DNA of 64,000 bases from Marinobacter sp. 2_MG-2023 (lineage in GTDB: Bacteria; Pseudomonadota; Gammaproteobacteria; Pseudomonadales; Oleiphilaceae): the NCBI RefSeq assembly GCF_030546935.1, contig NZ_JAUOPH010000004.1:496001-560000 (forward strand), written 5' to 3'. The notes beneath the pieces were generated by a model. It saw only the letters and a program-made list of their open reading frames with translations, searched no databases and was not told the DNA's origin. The translations under genes and the position numbers were made by a program. Below, piece by piece: positions 27,545-38,913 of this stretch (its first letter is position 1; the number at the start of each line of letters is the position of its first letter).

Positions 27545-27961
27545 TTACTTTTTCACCAGCGGCAAGTTGCTGGCTTTCCAGTCACTGACTCCGCCGTTCA
27601 GGCGTACCACGTTAGCGTACCCTTCAGCGTTGAGCTGTTTAACTGCCATGGCGGAATGCTGGCCCATCTTGTCCGCGACGATAATCTGCTTGTCTTGATG
27701 CTTTTTCAATTCAGCGGCGCGACTTTTCAGACTATTCAGCGGGATATTGATCGAGCCAGTGATACGGCCCTCACCAAACTCTTTGCGGTCGCGTATATCA
27801 ACCACTATCGCTTCGTCCCGGTTGATCAGGCTGACGGCGCCCTGAGCAGAAATCTTGGAGCCCCCGCGACGGGATTCCAGAATCAGGATGGCAACCAGAA
27901 AAGCCACAAAAAGCGACGCGAGAATGTAGTGGTTAACGACGAATTCAAACAACCGATCCAT
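27545..27961 (-). CDS. Membrane-anchored rhodanese-like protein (YibN type), catalytic Cys absent
   Basis: The 138-residue protein has one N-terminal membrane helix (residues 9-27) and a cytoplasmic rhodanese domain (VSLINRDEAIVVDIRDRKEFGEGRITGSINIP). The active-site loop reads IIVADKMGQHSA. Where active rhodaneses have Cys at the start of the loop, this has Asp, so sulfur transfer by the usual route is unlikely. YibN-type proteins next to secB are linked to membrane protein biogenesis; that link is family knowledge, not shown here. Confidence 0.8.
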   Translation of the reverse strand: MDRLFEFVVNHYILASLFVAFLVAILILESRRGGSKISAQGAVSLINRDEAIVVDIRDRKEFGEGRITGSINIPLNSLKSRAAELKKHQDKQIIVADKMGQHSAMAVKQLNAEGYANVVRLNGGVSDWKASNLPLVKK

Positions 27962-28117
27962 GAGGTTACCCTGACAATGAGTTTGGCGGGATTATACACA
28001 GCCTGCTCGTCAGACAGAAGGTAACGCGACAGGTGGCGACTGTGGCCTCTAAATGCGAAAATAGATAAGCTCGACTATTGGTTTCGTAAACTTACCAGCA
28101 TTTTACTTCCGGATTGA

Positions 28118-29668
28118 ATGATGACAGCAAAACGCAAGCCGACAGCATTGATTATTCTCGACGGCTGGGGCCATCGTGATCCCGCCGATGACAACGCCAT
28201 CAGTAACGCAAAAACACCCTTCTGGGACAAGCTCTGGCAGTCCCGTCCAAAGGCGCTGATCAATACTTCAGGCATGTTCGTCGGGCTACCTCAGGGCCAG
28301 ATGGGCAACTCGGAAGTCGGACACATGAATATCGGCGCGGGGCGAGTGGTTTACCAAAGCCTCACCCGCATTGATAAAGATCTGGAAACTGGTGCATTTA
28401 ACGAGAACAAAGTTCTATGCTCGGCAATCGACAAAGCCGTAAGCAATGGTGGTGCGGTTCACCTGATGGGGCTGCTATCACCTGGCGGGGTTCACTGCCA
28501 CGAAGACCACGTGCTTGCCGCCGCTGAGCTTGCCGCCTCGAGAGGCGCAAAGGAAGTGTATGTGCACGCATTTCTTGACGGCCGGGACATGCCGCCCCGC
28601 AGTGCACGCCCCTCTCTGGAGAAGGCTGCGGCAAAGCTTGAAAGCCTGGGTGTCGGCCGGGTGGCATCCATTGTTGGGCGCTATTTCGCGATGGACAGGG
28701 ATAACCGCTGGGACCGGGTTGAAAGCGCCTATAACCTGATGACTCTGGGCGATTCCGAATTTACAGCAACCGACCCCATCGCCGGCCTCGAACAGGCGTA
28801 TGAGCGTGGCGAAAACGATGAGTTTGTAAAACCGACCCGCATCCGGAATCCCGGCGAGCCTGAAGCTACAATCAACGATGGCGACGCAGTACTGTTCATG
28901 AACTTTCGCGCTGACCGCGCCAGGGAAATGACTCGCGCCTTTGTAGATGAGAGTTTCGACGAATTCGACCGCCGTAAGCACCCGAAACTGGCCGATTTTG
29001 TCATGCTTACCGAGTATGCGGCAGATATCAAAACCTCATGCGCCTACCCGCCAGAACAACTGGTCAATGGCCTTGGCGAGTATGTCGCCGGGCTTGGTAA
29101 AACCCAGCTTCGCATTTCAGAAACCGAGAAGTACGCGCACGTAACCTTCTTTTTCAATGGCGGGCTGGAAACACCCTTTGCCGGCGAAGACCGGATTCTG
29201 GTGCCCTCCCCAAAAGTAGCCACTTACGACCTGCAACCGGAGATGAGCGCGCCGGAAGTTACCGATAAACTGGTAGAAGCCATCAAGAGTGGCAAGTACG
29301 ACCTTGTGGTGTGTAACTACGCCAACGGAGATATGGTCGGCCATACCGGAAAACTGGACGCAGCAGTCAAGGCGGCAGAATGCCTCGACGAGTGCGTGCG
29401 ACGAGTCGTTGAGGCTCTGGATGAAGTTGGCGGCGAAGCACTTATCACCGCTGATCACGGCAACTGCGAGCAGATGGCCGATCCCGATTCGGGGCAAGCC
29501 CATACCGCCCACACTATTGGGCCTGTGCCACTGGTTTACACAGGCAATCGTAACGTAAGTCTGAAACAAGACGGCAGCCTGAGCGATGTGGCACCTTCGC
29601 TGCTGACGTTAATGGGCCTGGAACAACCGAAAGAAATGACCGGGCACAGCCTGGTCCAGATCGGTTGA
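28118..29668 (+). CDS. gpmI: Phosphoglycerate mutase, 2,3-BPG-independent
   Basis: The 516-residue Mn-dependent enzyme interconverts 3- and 2-phosphoglycerate. The phosphatase metal site begins with D15 in LILDGWGHR, and the phosphoserine nucleophile is S65 in [17 protein letters not shown]. Later metal motifs [12 protein letters not shown] and [11 protein letters not shown] are present. Two tandem ATG codons (28118, 28121) are possible starts; the second gives 515 residues. The stop overlaps the start of the EnvC-like gene, as in many gammaproteobacteria. Confidence 0.95.
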   Translation: MMTAKRKPTALIILDGWGHRDPADDNAISNAKTPFWDKLWQSRPKALINTSGMFVGLPQGQMGNSEVGHMNIGAGRVVYQSLTRIDKDLETGAFNENKVLCSAIDKAVSNGGAVHLMGLLSPGGVHCHEDHVLAAAELAASRGAKEVYVHAFLDGRDMPPRSARPSLEKAAAKLESLGVGRVASIVGRYFAMDRDNRWDRVESAYNLMTLGDSEFTATDPIAGLEQAYERGENDEFVKPTRIRNPGEPEATINDGDAVLFMNFRADRAREMTRAFVDESFDEFDRRKHPKLADFVMLTEYAADIKTSCAYPPEQLVNGLGEYVAGLGKTQLRISETEKYAHVTFFFNGGLETPFAGEDRILVPSPKVATYDLQPEMSAPEVTDKLVEAIKSGKYDLVVCNYANGDMVGHTGKLDAAVKAAECLDECVRRVVEALDEVGGEALITADHGNCEQMADPDSGQAHTAHTIGPVPLVYTGNRNVSLKQDGSLSDVAPSLLTLMGLEQPKEMTGHSLVQIG

Positions 29669-30828
29669 TTCAAAAGCAGGTCTTGCCATTGCGTCTGACT
29701 GCGCTACTGGCGCTCGCACTCATGCTTACACTGGGTGCAGCGCCGGCAGTATCCGAGCAAGAGGTTACACCAGCCCAGATTGAAGACCTCAAGGAACGCA
29801 TTGAGGACATTGATGACTGGCTGGCAGATGCCGAAGACGATCGCTCCTCCCTGGAACGACAGCTGGCTGCGACCGAACGCACGATCAGCCGTTTAACCCG
29901 GGAGCGTCGAACCCTGCGCGAGCAGGTGAAAACGCAACAACGACGCCTCAACGAGCTCCAGGGAGAGGAGCGTGAGCTGACGCGAACACTGGAGCAGCAA
30001 CGCGAAAGCCTCAAGCAACAGATCCGCACAGCCTGGATGGAAGGTGACGCGCCCGCTGTAAAAGTTCTGCTTAATGAAATTAATCCGGACAACATTGCCC
30101 GGACCATGACCTACTATGAATATCTCAGTCGCGATACCGTCGGACGGCTGGAAGACTTCCGCAAAAATTTACAGGAACTGAAAGCGACACAAGCTGCTGC
30201 GCAAAATACCCGCGCCGAGCTGGCAAAAACCGAGGAAGGCGTTATTGAGCGCCAGAAGAAGCTGCAAGCCTCCCGCGAGGAACGCGAGCAAACCCTGGCC
30301 GCACTTGAGCAGGACATCCGCAGCCGGCGTAACGAAAAAGTTGAGCTTGAATCGGATCGCAAGCGTTTGGAGAACCTGCTTTCGGAAGTACAGCAGGCCA
30401 TTGCCAACATTCCGTCCCCCAACGAATCCCAGCCCTTCTCATCGCTCAGAAACAAACTTCCCTGGCCGGCGCAGGGAAAGGTCACCAGCGGGTTCGGCGA
30501 CAAGTATGCGGATGGCAAGCTGAGAAGAAATGGCCTGATCATCCAGACCAACGAAGATGCAGAAGTAAAAGCCATTCATTACGGCCGAGTTGTGTTTGCT
30601 AACTGGCTCCGGGGCTTCGGACTTATAACAATTATTGATCATGGCGATGGCTACATGACACTCTATGGCCACAGCAGCAGCCTGTTTACCAGCCCTGGCG
30701 ACTGGGTTGCCGCCGGAGAGGCCATTGCATTGGCCGGCCGCACCGGCGGCACGGACAACCCGGCGCTCTATTTTGAGGTACGCCATAACGGCAAACCGGA
30801 TAACCCGGGGCGCTGGCTCGGCAAGTGA
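29665..30828 (+). CDS. envC: Murein hydrolase activator EnvC
   Basis: The TTG start at 29665 overlaps the gpmI stop and gives an N-terminal signal peptide ([20 protein letters not shown]). Residues 35-250 are a long coiled coil rich in Glu, Gln and Arg. Residues 270-387 are a LytM/M23 domain whose catalytic residues are degenerate: the HxxxD position reads N-G-L-I-I and the HxH position reads Y-F-E. This marks an activator of AmiA/AmiB amidases at the division site rather than an enzyme. It lies between gpmI and ctpA, the usual order. Confidence 0.92.
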   Translation: MIQKQVLPLRLTALLALALMLTLGAAPAVSEQEVTPAQIEDLKERIEDIDDWLADAEDDRSSLERQLAATERTISRLTRERRTLREQVKTQQRRLNELQGEERELTRTLEQQRESLKQQIRTAWMEGDAPAVKVLLNEINPDNIARTMTYYEYLSRDTVGRLEDFRKNLQELKATQAAAQNTRAELAKTEEGVIERQKKLQASREEREQTLAALEQDIRSRRNEKVELESDRKRLENLLSEVQQAIANIPSPNESQPFSSLRNKLPWPAQGKVTSGFGDKYADGKLRRNGLIIQTNEDAEVKAIHYGRVVFANWLRGFGLITIIDHGDGYMTLYGHSSSLFTSPGDWVAAGEAIALAGRTGGTDNPALYFEVRHNGKPDNPGRWLGK

Positions 30829-30933
30829 ACCGTTGCAGGGCTGACAAACGCGCCCGCTGACGCCATACTGTCGGCAACAGGGAACTCCGCCCAACTTTCT
30901 GCTCAACTACCGGAATAACCACGGGATATGTGA

Positions 30934-32331
30934 ATGAGACGGGTCCAAAGAACACACCAAGCCTTACCTTTGCGCTCTGCCATACTTGCCGCCTGTTTCA
31001 TTACCTTTCCCGGACTGGCCTTCGCCCAGGACAATCCTTCAGATAGCACGAGGATTCTGGAAGGCATTCAGGATGGCGAGCGTGTTGAAATCACCCTGCC
31101 CGATCCGGAAAAGCAGTTGCCGCTGGATGACCTTCGGAAGTTCACTGAAGTTTTCAGTCGCATCAAGGCCGCCTATGTCGAAGAAGTGGACGACACACAG
31201 CTGCTGGAAAGTGCCATCAAGGGCATGCTCTCGGATCTGGACCCGCACTCAACCTATCTGGCACCGCAGGATTATGAAAAGCTCGAAGAAAGCACCTCCG
31301 GTGAATTTGGTGGCCTGGGCATAGAAGTCGGCATGGAAAACGGCTTCATAAAGGTTATCGCACCCATTGACGATACACCTGCCCAGCAGGCGGGCGTTCA
31401 GGCCGGTGACCTGATCATCAAACTCGATGAGAAACCGGTGAAAGGCATGAGCCTCGAAGAAGCGGTTCAGCTGATGCGCGGGAAGCCTGGCACAATACTC
31501 ACTCTTACCATTATGCGTGAAGGTGAGAACGCACCCGTAGAAATTGACGTTGAGCGCGATGTAATCAAGGTCACCAGCGTTAAGAGCCGCATGATTGAAA
31601 ACGGTTACGGTTACGTTCGTCTGACCCAGTTCCAGGCGGAGACTGGAGGACAATTCACCAAAGCGCTGACAGAGCTCAGGGAAGATCATGGCGGCACTCT
31701 CGACGGGCTGGTGCTCGACCTTCGAAATAACCCGGGTGGCGTATTACAGGCTGCTGTCGCAACGGCAGACGCACTGCTGGATGAAGGGCTGATTGTCTAC
31801 ACCGAAGGCCGGATTCAGAGCTCGCGCCTTCGCTTCAGTGCCAAAGACGGCGACATCATGGCTGGCACACCCATTGTTGTTCTGATCAACGGAGGCTCTG
31901 CGTCTGCGTCAGAAATCCTTGCGGGCGCTCTGCAGGACCACAAACGGGCTGTCATCATGGGCACCCAGTCTTTTGGCAAGGGCAGCGTGCAGACGGTGAT
32001 TCCTCTGGATGAAACCCACGCTATCAAAATGACAACAGCGCGTTATTACACCCCCGATGGTCGCTCTATACAGGCCACCGGCATCAAGCCGGATATAGAA
32101 GTGCGGCCGGCAGAACTCAAGGAACTTGATAGCCGTCCATTCTTTACCGAGGCAGATTTGAGCGGCCACCTGATTGGCCAGGATGAAGATACGGAGAATA
32201 ACAACAAAGAGCAGAAGACCGAGAACCAGGTCGTCTCCATCATCGACCGCGACTACCAACTGCGCTCAGCACTTAACCTTCTGAAAGGCCTGAACATCCT
32301 CGATCACAAGGGAGCGGACACAACACAGTGA
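30934..32331 (+). CDS. ctpA: Carboxy-terminal processing protease CtpA (S41)
   Basis: The 465-residue periplasmic protease has a signal peptide ending at FAQ. Its PDZ domain spans about residues 125-205 (GGLGIEVGMENGFIKVIAPIDDTPA onward). The S41 core carries the Ser-Lys dyad, probably S324 in GGSASASEIL and K349 in TQSFGKGSVQT, 25 residues apart as in other CTPs. It likely works on envelope proteins or peptidoglycan enzymes. The stop overlaps the start of the next gene (GTGA). Confidence 0.93.
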   Translation: MRRVQRTHQALPLRSAILAACFITFPGLAFAQDNPSDSTRILEGIQDGERVEITLPDPEKQLPLDDLRKFTEVFSRIKAAYVEEVDDTQLLESAIKGMLSDLDPHSTYLAPQDYEKLEESTSGEFGGLGIEVGMENGFIKVIAPIDDTPAQQAGVQAGDLIIKLDEKPVKGMSLEEAVQLMRGKPGTILTLTIMREGENAPVEIDVERDVIKVTSVKSRMIENGYGYVRLTQFQAETGGQFTKALTELREDHGGTLDGLVLDLRNNPGGVLQAAVATADALLDEGLIVYTEGRIQSSRLRFSAKDGDIMAGTPIVVLINGGSASASEILAGALQDHKRAVIMGTQSFGKGSVQTVIPLDETHAIKMTTARYYTPDGRSIQATGIKPDIEVRPAELKELDSRPFFTEADLSGHLIGQDEDTENNNKEQKTENQVVSIIDRDYQLRSALNLLKGLNILDHKGADTTQ

Positions 32332-33146
32332 AATCATCCATGATCCTGGCCCTGGCGGTTCTGATGAGCCTGGTCGCCGGCGCGGCGTCTGCCGAACCGG
32401 CATCACATGATGTCCCGCCAACCATCGCCATCATCATCGATGACATGGGGCATAACCTGCACGAAGGTGAGCGCCTGGCCAAACTGGATCAACCACTGAC
32501 GCTGGCGTTTCTGCCCTATCGCCGGCATACAGACGCTCTTGCTCGCCTGGCACACGGTCGTGACAAAGAGATCATGCTGCACGCCCCCATGGCCAACACC
32601 CGGAATTTCGGCCTTGGCCCTGGCGGGTTAACGCCAGACATGGATGAGCAAAGCCTGACAACTACCTTGCGCCGCGCCCTGCAATCCATCCCCTATGTAC
32701 AGGGGGTAAATAATCATATGGGCAGCCTGCTGACCCAGCAGCTCAGGCCCATGGACTGGGTGATGAAAGAACTGTACCGCTATCCGGTTTATTTTGTTGA
32801 TAGCCGAACTATTGCGTCATCAGTTGCCGGTGAAGTTGCTGAGGCTTATCAGATCCCGACCATGACACGAGACGTGTTTCTGGACCATGAGCAAACAGAA
32901 GAGTTTGTCGACCAGCAGTTCAAAGAACTGGTCCGGCGGGCAAAGGAGAATGGCAGCGCAGTCGGCATCGGCCACCCACACACAGTGACCGTCGACTATC
33001 TTGAAAAACATCTTCCATTACTGGATGAACAAGGCATAGCCATCGCCACGATCAGCGGACTCTGGGCTATTCGGAACAACAATCAGAGGATGTTTGCTGA
33101 AGGAGAAAAGCAAACCATACGGCCTGCTTTCGCCAAAAAGAACTAA
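32328..33146 (+). CDS. Divergent polysaccharide deacetylase family protein (YibQ type)
   Basis: The GTG start at 32328 overlaps the ctpA stop by 4 bp. The 272-residue protein has a signal peptide (to AASAEP) and the family opening [18 protein letters not shown] with paired Asp. [34 protein letters not shown] and [14 protein letters not shown] follow. These histidines and aspartates are the metal ligands of the NodB-like barrel. The substrate of this divergent group is unknown. The context with envC and ctpA suggests envelope or septal polysaccharide. Confidence 0.88.
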   Translation: MKSSMILALAVLMSLVAGAASAEPASHDVPPTIAIIIDDMGHNLHEGERLAKLDQPLTLAFLPYRRHTDALARLAHGRDKEIMLHAPMANTRNFGLGPGGLTPDMDEQSLTTTLRRALQSIPYVQGVNNHMGSLLTQQLRPMDWVMKELYRYPVYFVDSRTIASSVAGEVAEAYQIPTMTRDVFLDHEQTEEFVDQQFKELVRRAKENGSAVGIGHPHTVTVDYLEKHLPLLDEQGIAIATISGLWAIRNNNQRMFAEGEKQTIRPAFAKKN

Positions 33147-33916
33147 TCCCGTACTTCGATTCCCTGGGCCTTCATAAAGGCTTTGGCTTCAGGAATTGTG
33201 TGCTCACCAAAGTGAAAAATCGAGGCCGCTAGCACGGCATCTGCACCGCCCCTGGTTACACCATCCGCCAGATGCTGCAGCTCGCCCACACCGCCTGAAG
33301 CAATCACAGGAACAATCACAGCATCGCTCACAGCGCGGGTCAGGCCCAGATCAAAACCGACCTTGGTGCCATCCCTGTCCATGCTTGTCAGCAATAGCTC
33401 GCCAGCACCCATTTCTACCATCTTGCGCGCCCACTCCACCGCATCCAAACCTGTTGGTTTGCGGCCACCATGGGTAAAGATTTCCCAGCGCAGCTCTTCG
33501 CCTTCAGCACTGACCTGCTTCGCATCGATAGCCACGACAATACACTGGCTGCCAAAGCGGTCAGCTGCTTCACGCACAAACTCAGGGTTGAATACTGCAG
33601 CAGTATTGATGGCTACCTTGTCGGCGCCTGCGTTCAACAGCTTACGGATATCATCCACGGTACGAACACCACCGCCAACCGTCAACGGAATGAATACCTC
33701 CGCTGCCATACGTTCCACCGTCTCATAGGTGGTGTCACGGCTTTCATGGCTTGCTGTGATATCCAGAAAAGTGATTTCATCAGCACCCTGCTCGTTATAG
33801 CGGCGGGCTACTTCTACAGGATCGCCGGCATCGCGGATGTCCACGAAGTTTACGCCTTTTACTACACGCCCTTTATCAACATCCAGACAGGGAATGATGC
33901 GCTTCGCCAGTGCCAT
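33143..33916 (-). CDS. hisF: Imidazole glycerol phosphate synthase, cyclase subunit
   Basis: HisF (257 residues) is the TIM barrel that closes the imidazole ring using ammonia from HisH. It starts [21 protein letters not shown] with the catalytic Asp in CLDVD. The second catalytic Asp is in the [13 protein letters not shown] motif, and both phosphate-binding loops (VGGGVRT, ASGGVGE) are present. It overlaps the deacetylase gene by 4 bp at converging 3' ends and lies 15 bp after hisA. Confidence 0.97.
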   Translation of the reverse strand: MALAKRIIPCLDVDKGRVVKGVNFVDIRDAGDPVEVARRYNEQGADEITFLDITASHESRDTTYETVERMAAEVFIPLTVGGGVRTVDDIRKLLNAGADKVAINTAAVFNPEFVREAADRFGSQCIVVAIDAKQVSAEGEELRWEIFTHGGRKPTGLDAVEWARKMVEMGAGELLLTSMDRDGTKVGFDLGLTRAVSDAVIVPVIASGGVGELQHLADGVTRGGADAVLAASIFHFGEHTIPEAKAFMKAQGIEVRD

Positions 33917-33931
33917 ATTACTTTATCCCTT

Positions 33932-34669
33932 TCAGCCCTTCAGGCTGTCACAAAATGCCTGGGCTTCTGCAACATCCAGAGTCCCCTCATAAATAGCACG
34001 ACCGGTAATAGCTCCGACGATACCCTTACTGGCGACAGGTGCCAGGCGCTTCAGATCATCCATATTGGTTACGCCACCAGAAGCAATTACAGGAATGCCA
34101 CCCTCTTCCGCCAGGGCAGCAGTAGCTTCTACGTTAACACCTTGCATCATGCCATCGCGGTTGATATCGGTGTAAACAATCGCTTCGACACCATCGTTGG
34201 CAAAGCGCTTGGCCAGATCCGTTGCCATCACTTCTGACACTTCCGCCCAGCCATCTGTGGCTACACGGCCGTCTTTGGCATCCAGACCCACGATAATGTG
34301 ACCCGGGAAACGCTTGCACATTTCCGTTACAAACTCCGGCTCTTTGACCGCCTTGGTTCCAATGATCACCCACTGAACACCCGCTTTAAGATAGGCCTCA
34401 ATAGTTTCAGCGGAACGGATGCCACCGCCAATCTGTATTGGCAAATCCGGGTATTTGCGGGCAATAGCCTGCACAATTTCGCCGTTAACCGGCTCGCCTG
34501 CAAAGGCGCCGTTCAGATCCACAAGGTGCAGCCGGCGAGCACCGGCCTCCACCCATCGGGTGGCCATATCAACCGGGTCACCACCAAACACCGTGGAATC
34601 TTCCATCCGCCCCTGGCGCAACCGAACACATCGGCCGTCTTTAAGATCAATGGCAGGAATAATCAGCAT
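33932..34669 (-). CDS. hisA: ProFAR isomerase
   Basis: The 245-residue barrel catalyses the Amadori rearrangement of ProFAR to PRFAR. The catalytic Asp8 is in [15 protein letters not shown], and the second Asp lies in [14 protein letters not shown]. The phosphate motifs IGGGIRS and ASGGVTN are present. The start overlaps the hisH stop by 7 bp, so translation is coupled. Confidence 0.97.
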   Translation of the reverse strand: MLIIPAIDLKDGRCVRLRQGRMEDSTVFGGDPVDMATRWVEAGARRLHLVDLNGAFAGEPVNGEIVQAIARKYPDLPIQIGGGIRSAETIEAYLKAGVQWVIIGTKAVKEPEFVTEMCKRFPGHIIVGLDAKDGRVATDGWAEVSEVMATDLAKRFANDGVEAIVYTDINRDGMMQGVNVEATAALAEEGGIPVIASGGVTNMDDLKRLAPVASKGIVGAITGRAIYEGTLDVAEAQAFCDSLKG

Positions 34670-35304
34670 GTTCCGTTCCAGTCAGTAAAGTTCTTGAGAA
34701 GCTGCAGCCCTGCCCTGGCACTTTTCTCCGGGTGGAACTGCACAGCAAAAATGTTATCCCGGGCGACAGCCGCTGCCAAGTCAACACCGTAATGGCTACG
34801 CCCTGCGATGTCTGCATTACCTTCGGCCTCAGCGTAGTAACTGTGCACAAAGTAAAACCGGTCACCGTCGGGAATATCCTGCCAAAGCGGGTGTTCCTTG
34901 GCGTGGTACACCTCATTCCAGCCCATGTGAGGCACCTTCAGGCGCTCTCCATTCTCTACCAGGTTCTCACCAAAGAAGCGCACTTCAGAAGGAAAAAGGT
35001 TGATGCCGTCGACACCACCGTTTTCTTCACTGCGGGACATAAGCGCCTGCATACCAACACAGATACCCAGAAACGGGCGGTCACAGGAGACTTCGCGGAC
35101 CAGTTCATCAACCCCATGGCGACGCATCTCCGCCATGCAGTCACGGATCGCTCCGACCCCGGGCAGAATTACCCGGTCAGCTTCACGAATCTGGCTTGCG
35201 TTGTCGGTTACCAGAACTCTGGTATCCGGGGCTACATGCTCTACCGCTTTGCGGGCAGAGTGAAGGTTCCCCATGCCGTAGTCGATGATGGCAACGGTTT
35301 TCAT
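34663..35304 (-). CDS. hisH: Imidazole glycerol phosphate synthase, glutaminase subunit
   Basis: The 213-residue class-I glutamine amidotransferase feeds ammonia to HisF. The triad is C82 in [12 protein letters not shown]191 and E193 in QFHPEKS. The oxyanion region PGVGA is visible near residue 49. The gene is 38 bp downstream of hisB, in the order hisB-hisH-hisA-hisF. Confidence 0.97.
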   Translation of the reverse strand: MKTVAIIDYGMGNLHSARKAVEHVAPDTRVLVTDNASQIREADRVILPGVGAIRDCMAEMRRHGVDELVREVSCDRPFLGICVGMQALMSRSEENGGVDGINLFPSEVRFFGENLVENGERLKVPHMGWNEVYHAKEHPLWQDIPDGDRFYFVHSYYAEAEGNADIAGRSHYGVDLAAAVARDNIFAVQFHPEKSARAGLQLLKNFTDWNGTC

Positions 35305-35342
35305 GGTCAGTAAGGTGTCCTTAAGTCGCTAGGAGCGTCGGG

Positions 35343-35936
35343 TTACAGCAGGCCTTTGGTCGACGGTGTGATTCCCGTCATGCGCTCATCCATTTCAATA
35401 GCCACACGCAAGGCGCGACCAAATGCTTTGAACACGGTTTCGATCTGGTGGTGGGTGTTTTTGCCCCGAAGATTATCAATGTGCATGGTCACCATGGCAT
35501 GGTTGATAAAACCGCGGAAGAACTCTTCGAACAGATCTACGTCAAATCCACCCACTGTGCTGCGGGTATAGGGCACTTCCATAATCAGGCCCGGGCGACC
35601 TGAAAGGTCAATCACGACGCGAGAAAGAGCTTCATCCAGAGGGACATAGGCATGCCCATACCGGCGAATACCTTTCTTGTCGCCTACAGCCTGCTTGAAG
35701 GCCTGACCAAGGGTAATACCGATATCTTCCACCGTGTGGTGGTCATCAATGTGCAGATCGCCTTTGGAGACGATGGTCAGATCAACCATGCCATGACGGG
35801 AAATCTGCTCCATCATGTGGTCGAGAAACGGCACCCCGGTATCGAAACTGGATTTACCGGTACCGTCGAGATTGATTTCAACGCTGATCTGGGTTTCAAG
35901 GGTATTTCGTTCTACCCGAGCCTTACGTTCGGCCAT
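35343..35936 (-). CDS. hisB: Imidazoleglycerol-phosphate dehydratase (monofunctional)
   Basis: The 197-residue enzyme lacks the N-terminal phosphatase domain found in E. coli HisB. Metal-binding motifs [22 protein letters not shown] and [21 protein letters not shown] are complete. It is the first gene of the his block here. No hisG, hisD or hisC is in the window, so the pathway genes are split across the chromosome. Confidence 0.96.
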   Translation of the reverse strand: MAERKARVERNTLETQISVEINLDGTGKSSFDTGVPFLDHMMEQISRHGMVDLTIVSKGDLHIDDHHTVEDIGITLGQAFKQAVGDKKGIRRYGHAYVPLDEALSRVVIDLSGRPGLIMEVPYTRSTVGGFDVDLFEEFFRGFINHAMVTMHIDNLRGKNTHHQIETVFKAFGRALRVAIEMDERMTGITPSTKGLL

Positions 35937-36063
35937 GGGGACTCCGTAGCAGATTTAGGTGGCACAACGCCGGAAAACTTGATTCCGGGATTATACCTTT
36001 TATGCCCTCAGGAGTCCCACAACCGGGTTAATCGAAACGATAGTCAGTCTTGCTGCAATGAAG

Positions 36064-36525
36064 TCAGAAGGCCTTCTTCAGATTATTCATATACGTATCC
36101 ACCAAGCTGTTGAATTCATGCTTGATAACCGGGCTGATAGCAAGCTTCAGCAAACCGGGTAGTGGCAGCGTGAGCTCGGCGCTGGTCTGGAATTTTGCGG
36201 TGGTCGCCTGGTCGCCTTTTGCCGTCAGTGTCCAGGAGCCGCGTACCACGCCATTACCTTCGCCTTTCACCGGCTCCCAGGTAATCTTACCGGCATCTTT
36301 GTCGGCGAAATACTTGCTCGCGTAGACAGACTGGATCGCGTGCTTGTCGATACCTACCTTGTCCATTTCCCAACGGTAGATGTTGTCGCCCAGATCCGTG
36401 AGTTTGTGCACTTTCGGAAAATGACTTGCGGAACGAGGCACATCGGCCAGCAACGCAAAAACCTCGTCATAGCTGCCCGGAATTTCAATCTCCCGGTTCA
36501 ACTCAAGCGAAACAGTGATAGCCAC
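36064..36525 (-). CDS. SRPBCC superfamily protein (START-like fold)
   Basis: I place the start at GTG 36525, which has AGGAG six bases upstream; the open frame extends 27 bp further without a ribosome site. The 153-residue protein shows a START/polyketide-cyclase-like pattern: IPGSYDEVFALLADVPRSASHFP, a central beta sheet, and the amphipathic C-terminal helix KHEFNSLVDTYMNNLKKAF. It probably binds a hydrophobic ligand. It stands alone upstream of hisB, and the function is unknown. Confidence 0.75.
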   Translation of the reverse strand: MAITVSLELNREIEIPGSYDEVFALLADVPRSASHFPKVHKLTDLGDNIYRWEMDKVGIDKHAIQSVYASKYFADKDAGKITWEPVKGEGNGVVRGSWTLTAKGDQATTAKFQTSAELTLPLPGLLKLAISPVIKHEFNSLVDTYMNNLKKAF

Positions 36526-36714
36526 AGCGAACTCCTTTTTTATTTGTACCAAACATTATAGCTGGAAAAGATTGAAAGCATTTTGGCGCAACACTACCGC
36601 ATTGTCATACTCCTGCCCTGTTATTTTGTTAACCCTGCGTTATCCTTTAGCCTGTTCACACCCGGATTCGAGTTGAATCCAGAAAGCTCCGGCAACAGAA
36701 AGGAAGCCTGAATC

Positions 36715-38913
36715 ATGAAAGCCATACGTTATGTGCTGATCGCCATCGTTGCAGTTGTTGTTCTCGCCATTGCCGCGATAGCTATTGCCATGGCCGTAAT
36801 AGACCCGAACGACTACAAGCCACAGATCGAAAACGTTGTTGAGGAACACACCAACCTTGACCTCATTCTGGACGGAGATATCGGCTGGTCGTTTATTCCT
36901 CTCGGGCTGGAGCTGAATGATGTAGAAGCCACCCTCGACGGTGAACGCTTCATTGCACTCAATCAATTAGTGGCGCAAGTCGACTTCTGGTCTCTTATCG
37001 CCATGTCGCCCCAGGTCAGCACCTTTGTGCTGGACGGCCTGGATGCGAACCTGAGCATCAACGAACAGGGAGAAGGCAACTGGACGCGTATCATGCCAGA
37101 GCCCTCGACAGATGCTGCGCAACAGGATGTTGCCACCAAATCTGAAGATACGCCAGATTCGGAGGCTGAACAAGCCAGCGGCGAGGCACTTAACTTCAAC
37201 GTCGACAACGTCCAGATCAGTAATGCGCAAGTGCACTACAGTGATCTGAGTACTGGCCAGGAAGTCACTCTCCAGGACTTCACCGTCAACGCCAGCAACA
37301 TTACCCTGGGCTCCGAATTTCCACTGGAAATCGGTTTTCGTGTCGAGACAGCCCAACCACAATTCGCAGTGGACGGAAACATAGAGGTTCGCTTGGCGGC
37401 CAATGAAGCCTTGAACGATTTTGCTGTTTCCGGCCTGAACGCTGTGTTCGAGATGAGCGGCGAACCCTTGGGTGGCAAGTCAGTTACCGCGACATTGGAA
37501 GGCTCAGCGAAAGCCAATCTCGAAAACGAAACCGCAACCCTGAGCGACTTCACCGCGACCCTTGCCAACCTGACTCTTAACACCAATCTCGATGTCAGCG
37601 GCTTCGGCGACGAACCAACTCTCGAAGGCCAGGTCGCCATTGCCGAGTTTTCTCTCAAGGAACTGCTCGACAATCTCGGCCAGCCCGCCATCGAGACAAC
37701 CGACGAGGGCGTTCTCGAGGCTATCGCGTTTTCCACAAACATTGGCGGTGCCGCAGGTAAGCCGGCGCTGTCTGATCTTGTGATCACGCTGGATGACACC
37801 ACATTTAAAGGCTCGGGTAGCTATAACCTCGCAAACGGCGGCATCGTGTTTGATCTTCAGGGCGACAAGCTTAATGCTGACCGCTACCTTCCGCCGGCAG
37901 CAGAGGGAGACGCCACAGAAGCAACAACTGAAGCCCCGGCTCAAACAGCCGGCACAGGCCCTGAAGGCGACTTATTACCACTAGAGACCCTGCGCAGCCT
38001 GCTGTTGGATATCGACTTCGGGTTGGGAGAGTTGATCGTAAGCAACCTGAGCATTAATGAAATCAAGGCCAGCACAACTGCCAACAATGGCCTGCTGAAA
38101 GTGGACGAATTCAGCGGCAAGCTTTATGAAGGTGGCTTTGATGCCAACGTCACCATCGACGCACGCACCGACACCCCGAAGTGGACCGTCAACTCTGATG
38201 TGAGCAACGTTCAAACCCTCCCGCTGCTGGTAGATCTCGCAGAGGTCACCATGCTTTCCGGTGGCGCCAACCTCAAGGTTAATGCGACCACCTCAGGAAA
38301 CCGCATCTCCGTTCTGCGGGATCAGGCCGATGGGCAGGTCAGTTTTAATCTTGCGGAGGGTGAGTTCCGCAATATGAACCTGACCCGTATGGCTTGTCAG
38401 GGAATTGCCCTGGTCAACGGGGACGAACTCACCACCACCGACTGGGGTGAAACAACACCGTTCAATGACATGCACGGCACTCTGGACATCAACGGCAACG
38501 TCTTCGATAACACAGATCTGGTCGCGTCTTTGGCGGGCATGCGGCTGGAAGGCAACGGAACTGTCGACTTGAAGCAGACCCTCGTGGATTACGAGCTTGG
38601 CCTGCGCATCGTAGGCGAAATCCATAGGGATAATGCATGCCGGGTAACCGAGTACGTGGAAAATGTCGTGATGCCTGTTGAGTGTCGCGGTGATTTCTCG
38701 GAAGGCGCTGCCAGCCTTTGTTCTTTTGACGGCTCCCGCTTCCGCGATACATTGAAAGACATTGCGGAAAACGCTGCACGCGCAAAGGCTCAGGAAGAAA
38801 TCGATGAGGCCAAAGGCAAAGCTGAAGAAAAAGTCCGCGAAAAGCTGGAGGAACAGCTTGGCGAAGGCGCGGGCGACTCAGTAAAAGACGCCCTGAAAGG
38901 CCTGTTCAAGTGA
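36715..38913 (+). CDS. AsmA family protein
   Basis: The 732-residue protein has one N-terminal membrane anchor (residues 5-28), then the AsmA pattern: DPNDYKPQIENVVEEHTNLDLILDGDIGWSFIPLGLELNDV. A long series of beta-strand repeats follows, with an acidic low-complexity linker near residues 125-150, and a helical, charged C-terminal tail closes it. AsmA-like proteins are lipid-transfer bridges or outer-membrane assembly factors in the envelope. The stop overlaps the mutY start. Confidence 0.88.
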   Translation: MKAIRYVLIAIVAVVVLAIAAIAIAMAVIDPNDYKPQIENVVEEHTNLDLILDGDIGWSFIPLGLELNDVEATLDGERFIALNQLVAQVDFWSLIAMSPQVSTFVLDGLDANLSINEQGEGNWTRIMPEPSTDAAQQDVATKSEDTPDSEAEQASGEALNFNVDNVQISNAQVHYSDLSTGQEVTLQDFTVNASNITLGSEFPLEIGFRVETAQPQFAVDGNIEVRLAANEALNDFAVSGLNAVFEMSGEPLGGKSVTATLEGSAKANLENETATLSDFTATLANLTLNTNLDVSGFGDEPTLEGQVAIAEFSLKELLDNLGQPAIETTDEGVLEAIAFSTNIGGAAGKPALSDLVITLDDTTFKGSGSYNLANGGIVFDLQGDKLNADRYLPPAAEGDATEATTEAPAQTAGTGPEGDLLPLETLRSLLLDIDFGLGELIVSNLSINEIKASTTANNGLLKVDEFSGKLYEGGFDANVTIDARTDTPKWTVNSDVSNVQTLPLLVDLAEVTMLSGGANLKVNATTSGNRISVLRDQADGQVSFNLAEGEFRNMNLTRMACQGIALVNGDELTTTDWGETTPFNDMHGTLDINGNVFDNTDLVASLAGMRLEGNGTVDLKQTLVDYELGLRIVGEIHRDNACRVTEYVENVVMPVECRGDFSEGAASLCSFDGSRFRDTLKDIAENAARAKAQEEIDEAKGKAEEKVREKLEEQLGEGAGDSVKDALKGLFK

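Noticed and set aside
33470..34237. A 255-codon plus-strand frame across hisF and hisA
   Set aside because: It spans two convincing his genes antisense and has no family features.
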